Part shown: one piece after another, positions 9,459 to 18,416 of the stretch | How positions within the stretch are numbered: the first letter of the stretch is position 1 | How the letters are laid out: the number at the start of each line of letters is the position of its first letter | NCBI RefSeq assembly: GCF_000092065.1 | Contig: NC_009370.1 | Span: 364,334 to 428,333, forward strand | Reading direction: 5' to 3' | Source of the DNA: Ostreococcus lucimarinus CCE9901 | Lineage: Eukaryota > Chlorophyta > Mamiellophyceae > Mamiellales > Bathycoccaceae | Length of the DNA: 64,000 nt | Notes under the pieces: generated by a model | What the model saw: only the letters and a program-made list of their open reading frames with translations | Told to the model about the DNA's origin: nothing | Database searches by the model: none | Position numbers and translations under genes: made by a program

Positions 9459-10106
9459 ATGACGACGACGATGCGCGCGCCCGCTCGACCGCGCGCCGCG
9501 CCGACGCCGCGTCGCGACGCCGCGCGCGCGCCGCGCCGCGCGTCGCGCGCGCGCGCGGGCGACGTGAACAAGCGCCAGGAAGACCTCGGCGGACTCGGCG
9601 GCGACATCGGCGCCCGCGATCCCACCGCGGGCGAGCTCGAGAGCAATTTCGGGACGTCCACGCTCGGACACGCGGACACCGATCACATCCTGCAGGTGCC
9701 GACGGCGATGGCGGAGATGATCATGCTGAAGAATAAAAAGTGCGCGCCGGGGGCGCAGGCGGAAAAGTTGGACTTTCAGGGGCAGGAGGTGCTGCGGAAG
9801 CAGGTGTGGGACTGGAAGATTCGCCCGGGACGAGGGAACTTCGAGTGCCTGCGTCGGGAGTTTCCGACGGCGGAGGGCGAGGCGGGGAGGCTGTGCGAAT
9901 TGATCGCGGGGACGGCGACGGCGGAGGGATGGGCGCCGGCGACGTGCGAGGCGACGAGCGGGAGCAAGGTGCTCGTGGAACTCGGGAGCGATGCGCTCAA
10001 GGGCGTGTGCACGAATGATTTCATTCTCGCGGCGAAGATCGATGCGAACGAGGAGGCGATGGGGATGTTGGTGAAGGAGGCACCCAAGGCGCGCAACTGG
10101 TTTTGA
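9459..10106 (+). CDS. RAF2: RAF2-like Rubisco assembly factor (pterin dehydratase-like fold), plastid
   Basis: 215 aa. The Arg/Ala/Pro-rich N-terminus looks like a plastid transit peptide. The mature part begins near GGDIGARDPTAGELESNFG, followed by HILQVPT. It ends with a DCoH-like domain containing VWDWKIRPG, a FECLRREFPT segment and the C-terminal LKGVCTNDFILAAKID. This order and wording match plant RAF2, a pterin-4a-carbinolamine dehydratase-like protein that helps assemble Rubisco in the stroma. The canonical dehydratase His-His motif is not evident, as is usual in RAF2. The call rests on remembered family patterns. An ordinary PCD-like protein is the alternative. Confidence 0.78.
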   Translation: MTTTMRAPARPRAAPTPRRDAARAPRRASRARAGDVNKRQEDLGGLGGDIGARDPTAGELESNFGTSTLGHADTDHILQVPTAMAEMIMLKNKKCAPGAQAEKLDFQGQEVLRKQVWDWKIRPGRGNFECLRREFPTAEGEAGRLCELIAGTATAEGWAPATCEATSGSKVLVELGSDALKGVCTNDFILAAKIDANEEAMGMLVKEAPKARNWF

Positions 10107-10318
10107 GAACCCCTCGGCGAGGGGGGCGTTTTTTCGTAGCGCGCGTCGTAGCCTGCGTCGTCTCGCGTAGCGCGCGCGCGCGCGTTCGCGCGTTCGCGCG
10201 ATCCATCAATCAATCTAGCGTTACGAATCGTCTTCTAACACTCAGATTAATTACACTAATTACTACACAACTCGTACCACACGCGCATTCACGGCGACGC
10301 GCAACGCGGTTTCAAAAA

Positions 10319-12664
10319 TTACTCGTCGTCGTCGCCGTCGATTTGTGCCTCGCGAGCGATTTCGTCGTCCGATTCGAACAACGAACGGACCGCGGGAAGG
10401 AGTTTGGGGAGCGACGATAATCCGGCAAAATCGACGCTCATCAAATCGAACGCCACGGCCGTGCGCTCGGTGTAAGTCCCGTCAAAGATTGGGATTTTAG
10501 GGTATCGCTGCGAAAAATGCGTGAGAATGGTGCGATAGGCGCCGGCGTCGATGCCGGTTTGCACAGCCTCCTTGGTCGTCGAATGCCGCTTCTTCACGGC
10601 TTCTTCCTCCATACCGTTCTCGAACGTCGCTTCGTGGACGAGGAGCGTGGCGTCGCGCGCGGCCGCGACGAGACTCGGACACGGGCGAGTGTCACCAGAA
10701 TACACCATCGTCCATCCTCGCTTGCCGACGAGCTTGGCGCCGTACGCGTGCGCGCAGTGATGCACGGGTACGGCGACAATTTCGTCCAAATCTGATCCCA
10801 TGAGCGCGGTGCGCAGTCGCGCCACCTGTGGGCTCATCGTCTCGCTCGACCATTTATCCTGCGTCGTCTCGCTCAAGTCGATGAAATCACAGTGTAAGCG
10901 TTCGAGATCCTCGTAGTAGTCCAAGAAGCGGCGCAGCGCGCGAGGACCGACGACGGGAATGATTGGCGGCTCCACGCCGTCTCGACGAAAGATCTCGGCG
11001 CGAGCGGTGAGAATGCGCGGTAAACCGACGTGATGGTCGGCGTGAATGTGCGAGATCCACACCATTCTCATCTCTCGCAACTTTTCATCCACCGCGCTCG
11101 CGCCGAAGCGACGAATCATTTGCGCCAGCGATCCTTCGCCGGTGTCGAGCATGATGTTCCCTCGGTACCCTTCGCCGCCGAACTGCATGGAAAATCCCGA
11201 GACGTTGCGATACTTTGCCGGCACCGCAGATCCAGTGCCTAAGAATACGAGCTCGACGTCACCAGGTTTGAGCTTTCGCAAATATTCAGGCTCTGGAAGT
11301 TCCGCGCCCGGACGCGCCTCGGCGGACGGCGACGGCGGCGGGGTCGGTTTCATCGCCTCGTTCGCCAAGTCTATCGTCCTTTGCTCGATATCTCTACGAT
11401 GTACGAAGCCAGGCACGTATCTGGGCACCGCGCTCATGTCCGCTCCGGCGTTCTTCGTCGGAATCAGCGTAAACTTGAACATATTTTTCCCCGCCAAAGC
11501 GTTCGGGACGTCTGCGGGCACCCCGTCGCGCCGCTTGTCATCTTTTGAAGGCGACGGCGGGGGCGATCTCGGCACATTATTCTCTGGAAACACGGTCGCA
11601 CTGACTGCGTGCAGCCTGGCTTGAATTCTCGCCGACGACGCGAACACGGGAACGTCGTCCATGGCGTCGGAGTTGGCGAAGACGTGCGCCGCGTCTTTCG
11701 GCGCGCCGCCGAAGACGGATTTCACGAGCGCGGCGTACTCCTTCGTGGACACAATCGCCGCGCTGGCCAAGTGCACGACGACGCTCAAGTCTGATAGTTC
11801 GCCGAAGAGCTCGCCGCCGCGAGTCGTCGCCTCGCGCACGTGCGCCGTCGTGGGCGCGTCGAACACGACGACGCGCGGTCCCGGTTGCTCCGGTCCGACG
11901 CACATCTCCGGCGACACCACCGAACCGTCGTCCAGCGTGATCGACTCCCCCCGCACCAACCGCCCGCGCTGCGGCCCGTTCGGCACGCCTAATTCCACCG
12001 CCGCCCGCATGTCAAATTTTCCCGGTATCGCCGCCAACTTGACGTCGTAACTCGCCACCTCATCGCTCGCGTCCTCGTCCGCTCTCGCGCGCTTCGCCGC
12101 GCGTCCCACCGCCGAATCCGTCCCGTCGTCCCTCGTCTCCCCCCCGAGCACGACGGCCGATATCGCCACCTTGCCGTCGTCCGCGACGACGCTCCGCGCG
12201 CGCCTCGCCGCGCCTCGCGTCGTCAGTTCCACCGCGCGTCCGCTCCCGAACAGCGTCCGCACCGCCCGCGTCAGCGCGCGCAACCGCCCGTCCGGTCCGC
12301 ACACCTCGACGCGCCTTCGCTCGACGCCCGCGTCGAGCCCCCGCCGCGTCTCCGCCTCGTCGCTCATCGTGAGCAGCGTCCCGACCAACCCGCCCGCCGC
12401 GCGCGAGTCCGCGCGCGTCAGCAGCACCCGCTCGCATCGTTTCAGCGCCTTGACGCGTCGCTCGACGCACAATCGCTGAAATCCCTCGCCGACGTTGAAG
12501 ACGACGCGCGCGTCATCCGTGCACAGCAGCACCGACGCGCACGTCGCGTCGCGCGCGTCCGCGCCGGGGTGCAGCACCTGGACGTACGCGCCGCCGACGC
12601 GTCGCGCGCGCGACGGACCCGACATGCGCCGCGCGAGCGTCTCGACGACGCGCCGCGTCGACAT
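10319..12664 (-). CDS. TRZ: Long-form tRNase Z (ELAC2/TRZ), tRNA 3' endonuclease
   Basis: 781 aa, single exon, typical of the long eukaryotic form with two metallo-beta-lactamase halves. The N-terminal half is degenerate (VLHPGADARDATCASVLLC, VVFNVGEGFQRLCVE). The C-terminal half carries the catalytic features: LVFLGTGSAVPAKYRNVS near residue 476, the zinc motif SHIHADHH near residue 540, MVYSGDTRPC and LTHFSQRYPK. Family knowledge: it cleaves pre-tRNA after the discriminator base so that CCA can be added. No clear transit peptide is visible, so nuclear or cytosolic location is possible. Its ATG lies 42 bases from the divergent aldo/keto reductase ATG. Confidence 0.93.
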   Translation of the reverse strand: MSTRRVVETLARRMSGPSRARRVGGAYVQVLHPGADARDATCASVLLCTDDARVVFNVGEGFQRLCVERRVKALKRCERVLLTRADSRAAGGLVGTLLTMSDEAETRRGLDAGVERRRVEVCGPDGRLRALTRAVRTLFGSGRAVELTTRGAARRARSVVADDGKVAISAVVLGGETRDDGTDSAVGRAAKRARADEDASDEVASYDVKLAAIPGKFDMRAAVELGVPNGPQRGRLVRGESITLDDGSVVSPEMCVGPEQPGPRVVVFDAPTTAHVREATTRGGELFGELSDLSVVVHLASAAIVSTKEYAALVKSVFGGAPKDAAHVFANSDAMDDVPVFASSARIQARLHAVSATVFPENNVPRSPPPSPSKDDKRRDGVPADVPNALAGKNMFKFTLIPTKNAGADMSAVPRYVPGFVHRRDIEQRTIDLANEAMKPTPPPSPSAEARPGAELPEPEYLRKLKPGDVELVFLGTGSAVPAKYRNVSGFSMQFGGEGYRGNIMLDTGEGSLAQMIRRFGASAVDEKLREMRMVWISHIHADHHVGLPRILTARAEIFRRDGVEPPIIPVVGPRALRRFLDYYEDLERLHCDFIDLSETTQDKWSSETMSPQVARLRTALMGSDLDEIVAVPVHHCAHAYGAKLVGKRGWTMVYSGDTRPCPSLVAAARDATLLVHEATFENGMEEEAVKKRHSTTKEAVQTGIDAGAYRTILTHFSQRYPKIPIFDGTYTERTAVAFDLMSVDFAGLSSLPKLLPAVRSLFESDDEIAREAQIDGDDDE

Positions 12665-12706
12665 GTGACGAAGACGCGCGCGTCGCGACGCATCGCGACG
12701 CGCGCG

Positions 12707-13711
12707 ATGCGGCGCGCGCTCAGCGCGCGACGCACGAAGGCGCGCGCGGTGACGCCGCGCTGCGACGCGTCGCGCGTCGCGCGACTCGCGACGGGACGCG
12801 TCGTGTCGCGCGTCGGATTCGGCACCGCGGCGTGGGGCGACGAGACGCGCGGGTTCGGGACGCGCTACCGCGAGCGCGACCTCGCGGCGGCGCTATCGCG
12901 CGCGCTCGAGCGAGGCGTCACGTTCGTCGACACCGCGGAGACGTACGGGGCAAGCGCGCGGGCGTTCGAACAGGGCGCGGAGGAGATGGTGAGACGCGCG
13001 AGGACGACGGCGAGGCGAGACGACGCGCGAGACGACGCGTTCGTCGGAACGAAAGTGTTGACGGTGCCGTGGACGAACGTGAGCGCGGGAGGGGACGTGC
13101 GATCGACGACGAAGAGCTTGGTGGACGCGATCGAGGCGTCGGTGGGGAGGAACGGGGGGGAGGCGTACGATTTGGTGTCGATTCATTTTCCGTTTCCGAC
13201 GTGGACGCAGAGCGCGCTGTGCGACGCGCTCGCGGAGGCGACGGAGCGAGGGCTGTGTCGGGCGGTGGGGGTGAGTAATTACGACGTAAGGCAGATGACG
13301 GAGGCGCATGGGTTGTTGGCGAAGCGTGGGATCGCGTTGGCGACGAATCAGGTGAAATATTCCGTGCTCGATCGAGGCGCCGAAAAGAGCGGGGTGCTCG
13401 CCGCGGCGCGGGATTTAGACGTCGCCGTCGTGGCGTATTCGCCCTTGAGCGGTGGGGCGCTGCGGACGAGCGCGGACCCGGAGATTCGCACGTTGGACAA
13501 GTTGCTCGAGTTCATCGGCGCCGTCAACGGTGGTTGGACGTCGGCGCAGGTGGCGTTGAACTATCTCGTCCGCAAGGGCGCGATTCCGATTCCGAGTTGT
13601 ACGAGCGTCGCGCGCGCCGACGCCATCGCGGACGTCCTCGAATTCGAGCTCGGCGTCGAAGACATCGAGACTATCGATGAAAAAATGGATTACATCGAAC
13701 GCAAGTCGTGA
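12707..13711 (+). CDS. Aldo/keto reductase
   Basis: 334 aa from the ATG at 12707. The frame is open back to 12569, but that would run into the tRNase Z coding region. The catalytic tetrad of the aldo/keto reductase superfamily can be placed: Asp75 and Tyr80 in FVDTAETYG, Lys116 in FVGTKVL and His160 in LVSIHFPF. The NADP-binding end is present too (PIPSCTSVARADAI). The Arg-rich N-terminus of about 30 residues suggests organelle, probably plastid, targeting. This looks like the AKR group common in plants and cyanobacteria. The substrate cannot be told. Confidence 0.88.
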   Translation: MRRALSARRTKARAVTPRCDASRVARLATGRVVSRVGFGTAAWGDETRGFGTRYRERDLAAALSRALERGVTFVDTAETYGASARAFEQGAEEMVRRARTTARRDDARDDAFVGTKVLTVPWTNVSAGGDVRSTTKSLVDAIEASVGRNGGEAYDLVSIHFPFPTWTQSALCDALAEATERGLCRAVGVSNYDVRQMTEAHGLLAKRGIALATNQVKYSVLDRGAEKSGVLAAARDLDVAVVAYSPLSGGALRTSADPEIRTLDKLLEFIGAVNGGWTSAQVALNYLVRKGAIPIPSCTSVARADAIADVLEFELGVEDIETIDEKMDYIERKS

Positions 13712-13810
13712 CGGTGAATATTTTGCGCTCGTTCGTTTTTTAGCTTTTTAAATCGCGTTGTTTTTGTACATGAAATTTCGTCTCAATCGAATTCGTCGAC
13801 GACGCCTTCG

Positions 13811-15289
13811 TCACGCGCAGTGCATTCGCGACACCGCGGCGGATAACCCCGTGCTCGATTTCTCTAGGTCGCCCAACGGACTGCGTCGCTCGATGAGTTC
13901 GTCGAAACTCATCTCCACGGTTTCGCCGTCGAACGCGCGCGGCGAATTTCCTTCCGAGCCTTGGAGGTAATCGAGCAGCTTTGCGCCGCCGGTTTGCGCG
14001 TGAATCGCTTCGCGGCCGCCTTCGTCGAGCGCGAGCACACTCAGCACACTGAGCGCGTCGTCGCGCGACGTGGCGCACCCTTCGCGCGCGAGCGCCATCA
14101 GTCGCGCGGTGACTCGATTCGTCATGTGCTCGCGGTTGCTCGGTTGCCACGCGAGCGCCCACAGCGCGAGCGCCGCGTCCGCCGCGGCGGGCTCGAGACT
14201 GTGCCGAAGCTCCAGGAGCGAGCTCAAAAGATCAATCATATCGTGAAAAAAATTCAGCCCACCGAGCGAGGACGCGGTGCCGTTCGCGTTCGCGAGCTTT
14301 TCCGCCATCGTCAACTCTTCGCGATCGCGGCGCGCCGAGGCCGAGTCCGAGTCCGAGTACCACCCGTCGTTCTGCGTCGTTCCGTTCATCGCCGACGCGC
14401 CGGCGTCGACGCCCGCGACGCTTCGCAGCGCGGCGAGCGACGCGTTGCGCTGTCGCTCCCCGCCCAGCGCGGCGGTGACGAGCGGTAACACCGCGCCGCA
14501 TCGCGCCACCGCCCTTCGGCCCGTCGCGCCCGAGCTCGCGATTCTTCCGAGCGCCGCGCTCGCCTCCCCGTGCGCCACCGTCGCCTCGCTCATCAGCACC
14601 TCCACCACGCTTCGCACCGCGGACTCCGTCGTCAAATCTAGCGCGCTCGGATCGCTCGAGATCGGAAACAGCGCCCTCGAATCGTACGCATCGCTTCGTC
14701 CGCTCAACCGCCGCAGCGCGTCCGCCGCGAATCGCGCCGTCTCGCTCGCCTCTCCCGTCTCCTCGCTCGCCGCTCGCGCGCACGCCTCGCTCAAATTTCC
14801 CAACACTCCGGACCTTATCATCATCTGGCACACGTCCGACGAGCTCGCCATCGCGCCCAGCGCTCTCGCCGCGTCCGCGCTCGTCCGTCCCGCGCCGTCT
14901 TCGTCCCGCAGCCTTTGCGCCAGCGCCGGGACGGCGCCCGCGCGCGCCGCGCGCCGCAGCGCGTCGTCGTTCGCCTTCAGCAGCGACAGCGCTCGAAGCG
15001 CGCCGACCTTGTCTTGCAACCCGACGTTTCGGACGACGACGGAGATGAGCGCGACGAGCATGGCGCCGCGCGGCGTCTTCGTGAACGGCGCGGCGGGACC
15101 TTCGGCGTCGACGCACAGGTTTCGGAGTTGGCGCACGGCGTCGGCGCCGTCCGGCGTCGACGCGCGCGCGCGCTGGACGAGGGCGTCGAGCGCGCGCGCG
15201 TCGTCCGTCATGTCGAGTCGACCCCGTCGACGCGCCGCGGTGACGTCGCGGGCGTCGAGGAGTGACGCGTCCACGCGAGTGGCGAGCAA
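13811..15289 (-). CDS. Armadillo-repeat-like helical protein
   Basis: 492 aa from the first ATG, or 466 aa from the ATG at 15211. The protein is a series of Ala/Leu-rich helices with armadillo-like spacing, for example GALRALSLLKANDDALRRAARAG, AVPALAQRL, ADAARALGAMASSSDVCQMMI and ALGRIASSGATGRRAVARCG. A Ser/Asp-rich insert (SDSDSASARRDREE) lies in the middle. Family knowledge: such repeats are protein-binding scaffolds. I cannot assign an orthologue. It sits in tandem, same strand, downstream of the mitochondrial carrier, and converges with the aldo/keto reductase gene. Confidence 0.7.
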   Translation of the reverse strand: MLATRVDASLLDARDVTAARRRGRLDMTDDARALDALVQRARASTPDGADAVRQLRNLCVDAEGPAAPFTKTPRGAMLVALISVVVRNVGLQDKVGALRALSLLKANDDALRRAARAGAVPALAQRLRDEDGAGRTSADAARALGAMASSSDVCQMMIRSGVLGNLSEACARAASEETGEASETARFAADALRRLSGRSDAYDSRALFPISSDPSALDLTTESAVRSVVEVLMSEATVAHGEASAALGRIASSGATGRRAVARCGAVLPLVTAALGGERQRNASLAALRSVAGVDAGASAMNGTTQNDGWYSDSDSASARRDREELTMAEKLANANGTASSLGGLNFFHDMIDLLSSLLELRHSLEPAAADAALALWALAWQPSNREHMTNRVTARLMALAREGCATSRDDALSVLSVLALDEGGREAIHAQTGGAKLLDYLQGSEGNSPRAFDGETVEMSFDELIERRSPLGDLEKSSTGLSAAVSRMHCA

Positions 15290-15404
15290 GGGCGACTCGG
15301 CGACTCATATTTTACAAAAGAATTGCGCTACGCTCGCGACGAGCGATGCGGGCGTCGTCGCGGTGCGTCGTCCAGATCGACCGCGCGCGGTTGACCTTCG
15401 TTAT

Positions 15405-16377
15405 TTACGTCTCGTCCGCGGTCAAGTTGGCGTTCTTGTAGTTGACGGCGTATTCGCGAATGTTGCCGACGATGAAAAACGCGCCGCAGATGCGCACGGT
15501 GCGCGCGAAACCACCCTTGTATAACGCGCGAATACCGCCCGTTTTGTACGTTTCAGACAGAGCGTGCGTGGCGGAGGTGAATTTGGAGCCGCTCAAATCG
15601 CTCTGCATGAGCGTCTTCGACGTGTCGATCGGGTGCGTGAGGCCCGCGGCGAAGGTGCCCGCGAGCGACGCGCCCAGGACGCTCGAGGCGAAATCGCCCA
15701 AATTCGGTTGCGCTTCCTTGATCTTGTTCGTCAGCACCGGTCCGAGACCGAGGTATCCCGCGGTGTAGATGCTCTCGCGCGCCGCGCACGACACCGTCCC
15801 TCGCCACATCTTCGCGAGACCTCCTTGTTTCACGACGGCGGCCACCGTCCCCCCCGGACCGAGGCCCATCTTTTGCTGTTGAATCACCGTCAAATCCACC
15901 GGCGAGTACAGCGCGCTCGACACCGCCCCCGCCGCCATGGCGCATCCAATTTGCTCCGCGTCGCTCATTCCTCGCTCACCGTTCGTGATGACGCGCTCGA
16001 TCGCCCCATTCACCGCCACCTGCGCCGCGGTGATGGGCGCCAGCGACGCCGCGTTCGCGAAGACGCCGCGGTACCATCCCGCGATCGACCGCGGCAGCGC
16101 TCTCGAGTCCTGCACGCAGATCTTAAACGTGATCAGCGGCACTGCGCGCGATTCGATCGCGGTCCCGTCAGTCTCCGCGCCGTCGTCGTCATCCGTCACA
16201 TCGCGCGACCGCCGTTATCCATTACATTAATCACATCGCGTCACTCGACCATCATCGCGCGTCTCGCGCCGTCGCCTCGCCTCGATCGTCGCACGCACTC
16301 TGCACGCACGTCTCCACGATCCCCCCGAACGCGCCCACGGCGAGATTCTCCGCGTCCGACAGCGGGACGCGCGCCAT
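15405..16377 (-). CDS. Mitochondrial carrier family protein
   Basis: Two exons: 16377..16299 and 16141..15405, with a 157-base intron (GTGCG donor, CTGAC at 16171..16167, CAG acceptor). The spliced product is 271 aa. Three repeats are visible with carrier signatures. Repeat 1 has the altered motif QMPLITFKICVQ created across the splice site, repeat 2 has SPVDLTVIQQQK, and repeat 3 has HPIDTSKTLMQ. These are inner-membrane six-helix transporters. Substrate contact residues are atypical in repeat 1, where the usual P-x-D/E-x-x-K/R has Ile-Thr instead of the acid, so I do not name a substrate. It is divergent from the DEAD-box helicase across a palindrome-rich promoter. Confidence 0.88.
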
Positions 16378-16479
16378 GACGACCGCGCGACGCGTTTTCG
16401 CGCGTCTCCCCGTCGCGCGCAAGGCCCCTTGCCGCGACGCGATGGTCGATCGCGATGTTCGATCGATCGAGCGCGACGT

Positions 16480-16509
16480 CGACGCGAACCTCGATCGAGG
16501 TTCGCGTCG
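16480..16509. repeat. 30-base perfect palindrome in divergent promoter
   Basis: CGACGCGAACCTCGA is followed immediately by its exact reverse complement, with no loop. It lies between the divergent ATGs at 16377 and 16636. A second perfect 16-base palindrome (GGCGTCGATCGACGCC) sits at 16554-16569. Several GATCGATC/TCGATCGA words surround both. It may be a dimeric factor site or a cruciform-prone element. Confidence 0.9.
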
Positions 16510-16635
16510 CGGCCGTCGATCGACGCGGTGAGGTTCGCGCGATCGACGGCGTGGGCGTCGATCGACGCCGGCGTCGACCGACGGCGGCGGCGGCGCGCGC
16601 GCGGCGACAGTGCGCGCGCGCGAATCCCGATCGCG

Positions 16636-18270
16636 ATGTCGACGACGACGACGACGACGCGCGCGAGGGAGGGAAAGGCGCGGAAGCGCGACGCGGCGCG
16701 GGAGACGGAGACGGACGAGGCGCGCGCGCGACGTCGCGCGGCGAAGAAGGCGAAGAAGGCGAAGAGGGCGACGTCGGCGGCGACCGACGCGAGGGCGACG
16801 GCGGGGTCGGAGAGCGCGTCGATCGAGGCGCCGAAGACGCCGACGCTGAAACGAATCGCGTCCAAGGAAGACTTTCGAAGGGAACACGCGATCGAGATTC
16901 GGAACGCGTGCGAGAGGACGCGGGATTTGGAACCGTTTACGACGTTCGACGAGGCGGCGTTTCCGAAACCGCTGCGAGCGGCGCTGAAAGCGCAGGGATA
17001 CGACGCGCCGACGCCGATTCAGGCGGAAGCGTGGCCGATATTGCTGAAGGGGAAGGATGTGGTGGCGATCGCGAAGACGGGGTCGGGGAAGACGTGTGGG
17101 TTTTTGTTGCCGGCGCTGGCGAGCATCGTGGCGAGAGGATCGCAAAAGGCGCCGGAGATGCAGTTGCTCGATGGACGATGGCGTCCGGGGGCGGTGACGC
17201 CGACGGTCATCGTGTTAGCGCCAACGCGGGAGTTGGCGATTCAAATCCACGACGAGTGCGCGAAGTTTTGCCCCGCCGCGGGGTGCCGCTCGGCGGTGCT
17301 CTACGGCGGCGCCGCCAAGGGCGATCAGTTGCGCGCGTTGCGTTCGGGCGCCGACGTCGTCGTCGCCACGCCCGGGCGATTGAACGATTTTCTTGAACCA
17401 CCCCCGGGATTCACCGCGCCCGTGAGCGCGGTGAAGGCGTCGTACGTCGTCCTCGACGAGGCGGATCGAATGTTGGACATGGGATTTGAGCCGCAGATTA
17501 AAAAGATTTTCAAGCTCTGCCCGTCGGCGCGTCAGACGGTGATGTTCACCGCGACGTGGCCGAAAGCGGTGCAAAAGATTGCAGACTCTTTCACGACGAA
17601 GCCGATTCACATTCAAATCGGTAGCGGCGGCGATAAACTCACGGCGAATAAGTCGATTACGCAAACCGTCGAAGTACTCGAGGAGGAGGAAAAGTTTGAC
17701 CGTTGCGTCGCCATCCTGAAGAAGGAGCTCGGTAAGGACGACACGTGCATTATGTTTGCCGGCACAAAGCGTCGATGCGATTTTTTGGACCGCAGATTGA
17801 AGCAGTCTGGGTTTTCCTCCGCCGGCGCTATTCACGGCGACAAGGACCAATACGAGCGCGAGATGGTCCTCGACAACTTTCGTCGCGGTCGTGGCAATAT
17901 TCTCGTCGCCACTGACGTCGCTGCGCGTGGTTTAGACATTCCTGGCGTCGCAGCGGTTCTCGTGTACGATTTTCCGCTCCAAGTGGAGGATTACGTGCAC
18001 AGAATCGGTCGCACCGGACGCGCCGGGAAGGAGGGCAAGGCGTTCACCTTCTTCACTAAAGATAACCGTGGCGCCGCAAACGAGCTCATCGATATCCTCC
18101 AAGGAGCCGGACAAACCGTACCTTTGGCGCTCCAAGCGATGCAGCGCAAGGGCGGCGGCGGCGGAGGCGGCCGCGGTTGGTCGGGCGGCCGAGGCCGAGG
18201 CGGCGGCCGAGGCCGAGGCGGCGGTCGAGGAGGCGGCGGCAGATTCTCGCGCGGCAACAAAAAGTGGTGA
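16636..18270 (+). CDS. DEAD-box ATP-dependent RNA helicase (DDX5/Dbp2-like) with RGG tail
   Basis: 544 aa from the ATG at 16636 (MSTTTTTT). The frame is open to 16429, but that part is palindromic promoter sequence. The N-terminus is Lys/Ala-rich, probably nuclear or nucleolar. All helicase motifs are present: Q motif APTPIQAEAWP, motif I AKTGSGKT, Ia APTRELA, GG, TPGR, II DEAD, III as TAT in FTATWP, IV to VI with VATDVAARGLDIPGV and HRIGRTGRAG. The C-terminus is a Gly/Arg tail (RGWSGGRGRGGGRG) for RNA binding. TAT instead of SAT and the overall spacing resemble plant RH14/RH20-type and Dbp2 helicases, which act in rRNA processing and mRNA surveillance. Confidence 0.93.
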   Translation: MSTTTTTTRAREGKARKRDAARETETDEARARRRAAKKAKKAKRATSAATDARATAGSESASIEAPKTPTLKRIASKEDFRREHAIEIRNACERTRDLEPFTTFDEAAFPKPLRAALKAQGYDAPTPIQAEAWPILLKGKDVVAIAKTGSGKTCGFLLPALASIVARGSQKAPEMQLLDGRWRPGAVTPTVIVLAPTRELAIQIHDECAKFCPAAGCRSAVLYGGAAKGDQLRALRSGADVVVATPGRLNDFLEPPPGFTAPVSAVKASYVVLDEADRMLDMGFEPQIKKIFKLCPSARQTVMFTATWPKAVQKIADSFTTKPIHIQIGSGGDKLTANKSITQTVEVLEEEEKFDRCVAILKKELGKDDTCIMFAGTKRRCDFLDRRLKQSGFSSAGAIHGDKDQYEREMVLDNFRRGRGNILVATDVAARGLDIPGVAAVLVYDFPLQVEDYVHRIGRTGRAGKEGKAFTFFTKDNRGAANELIDILQGAGQTVPLALQAMQRKGGGGGGGRGWSGGRGRGGGRGRGGGRGGGGRFSRGNKKW

Positions 18271-18416
18271 TCGTCTTCGCGTCCCATTCATTCCGCATTA
18301 TTATATTCGTGTATTGAAATCGTAGTGTATTCGTTCCGCTCGAGAAACGGCGTCGCTCTTCGGCCGCTTCGACCTCGCCCCGGCGCCGTCCCCACAATCG
18401 GACGCGTCGGTCCGTC

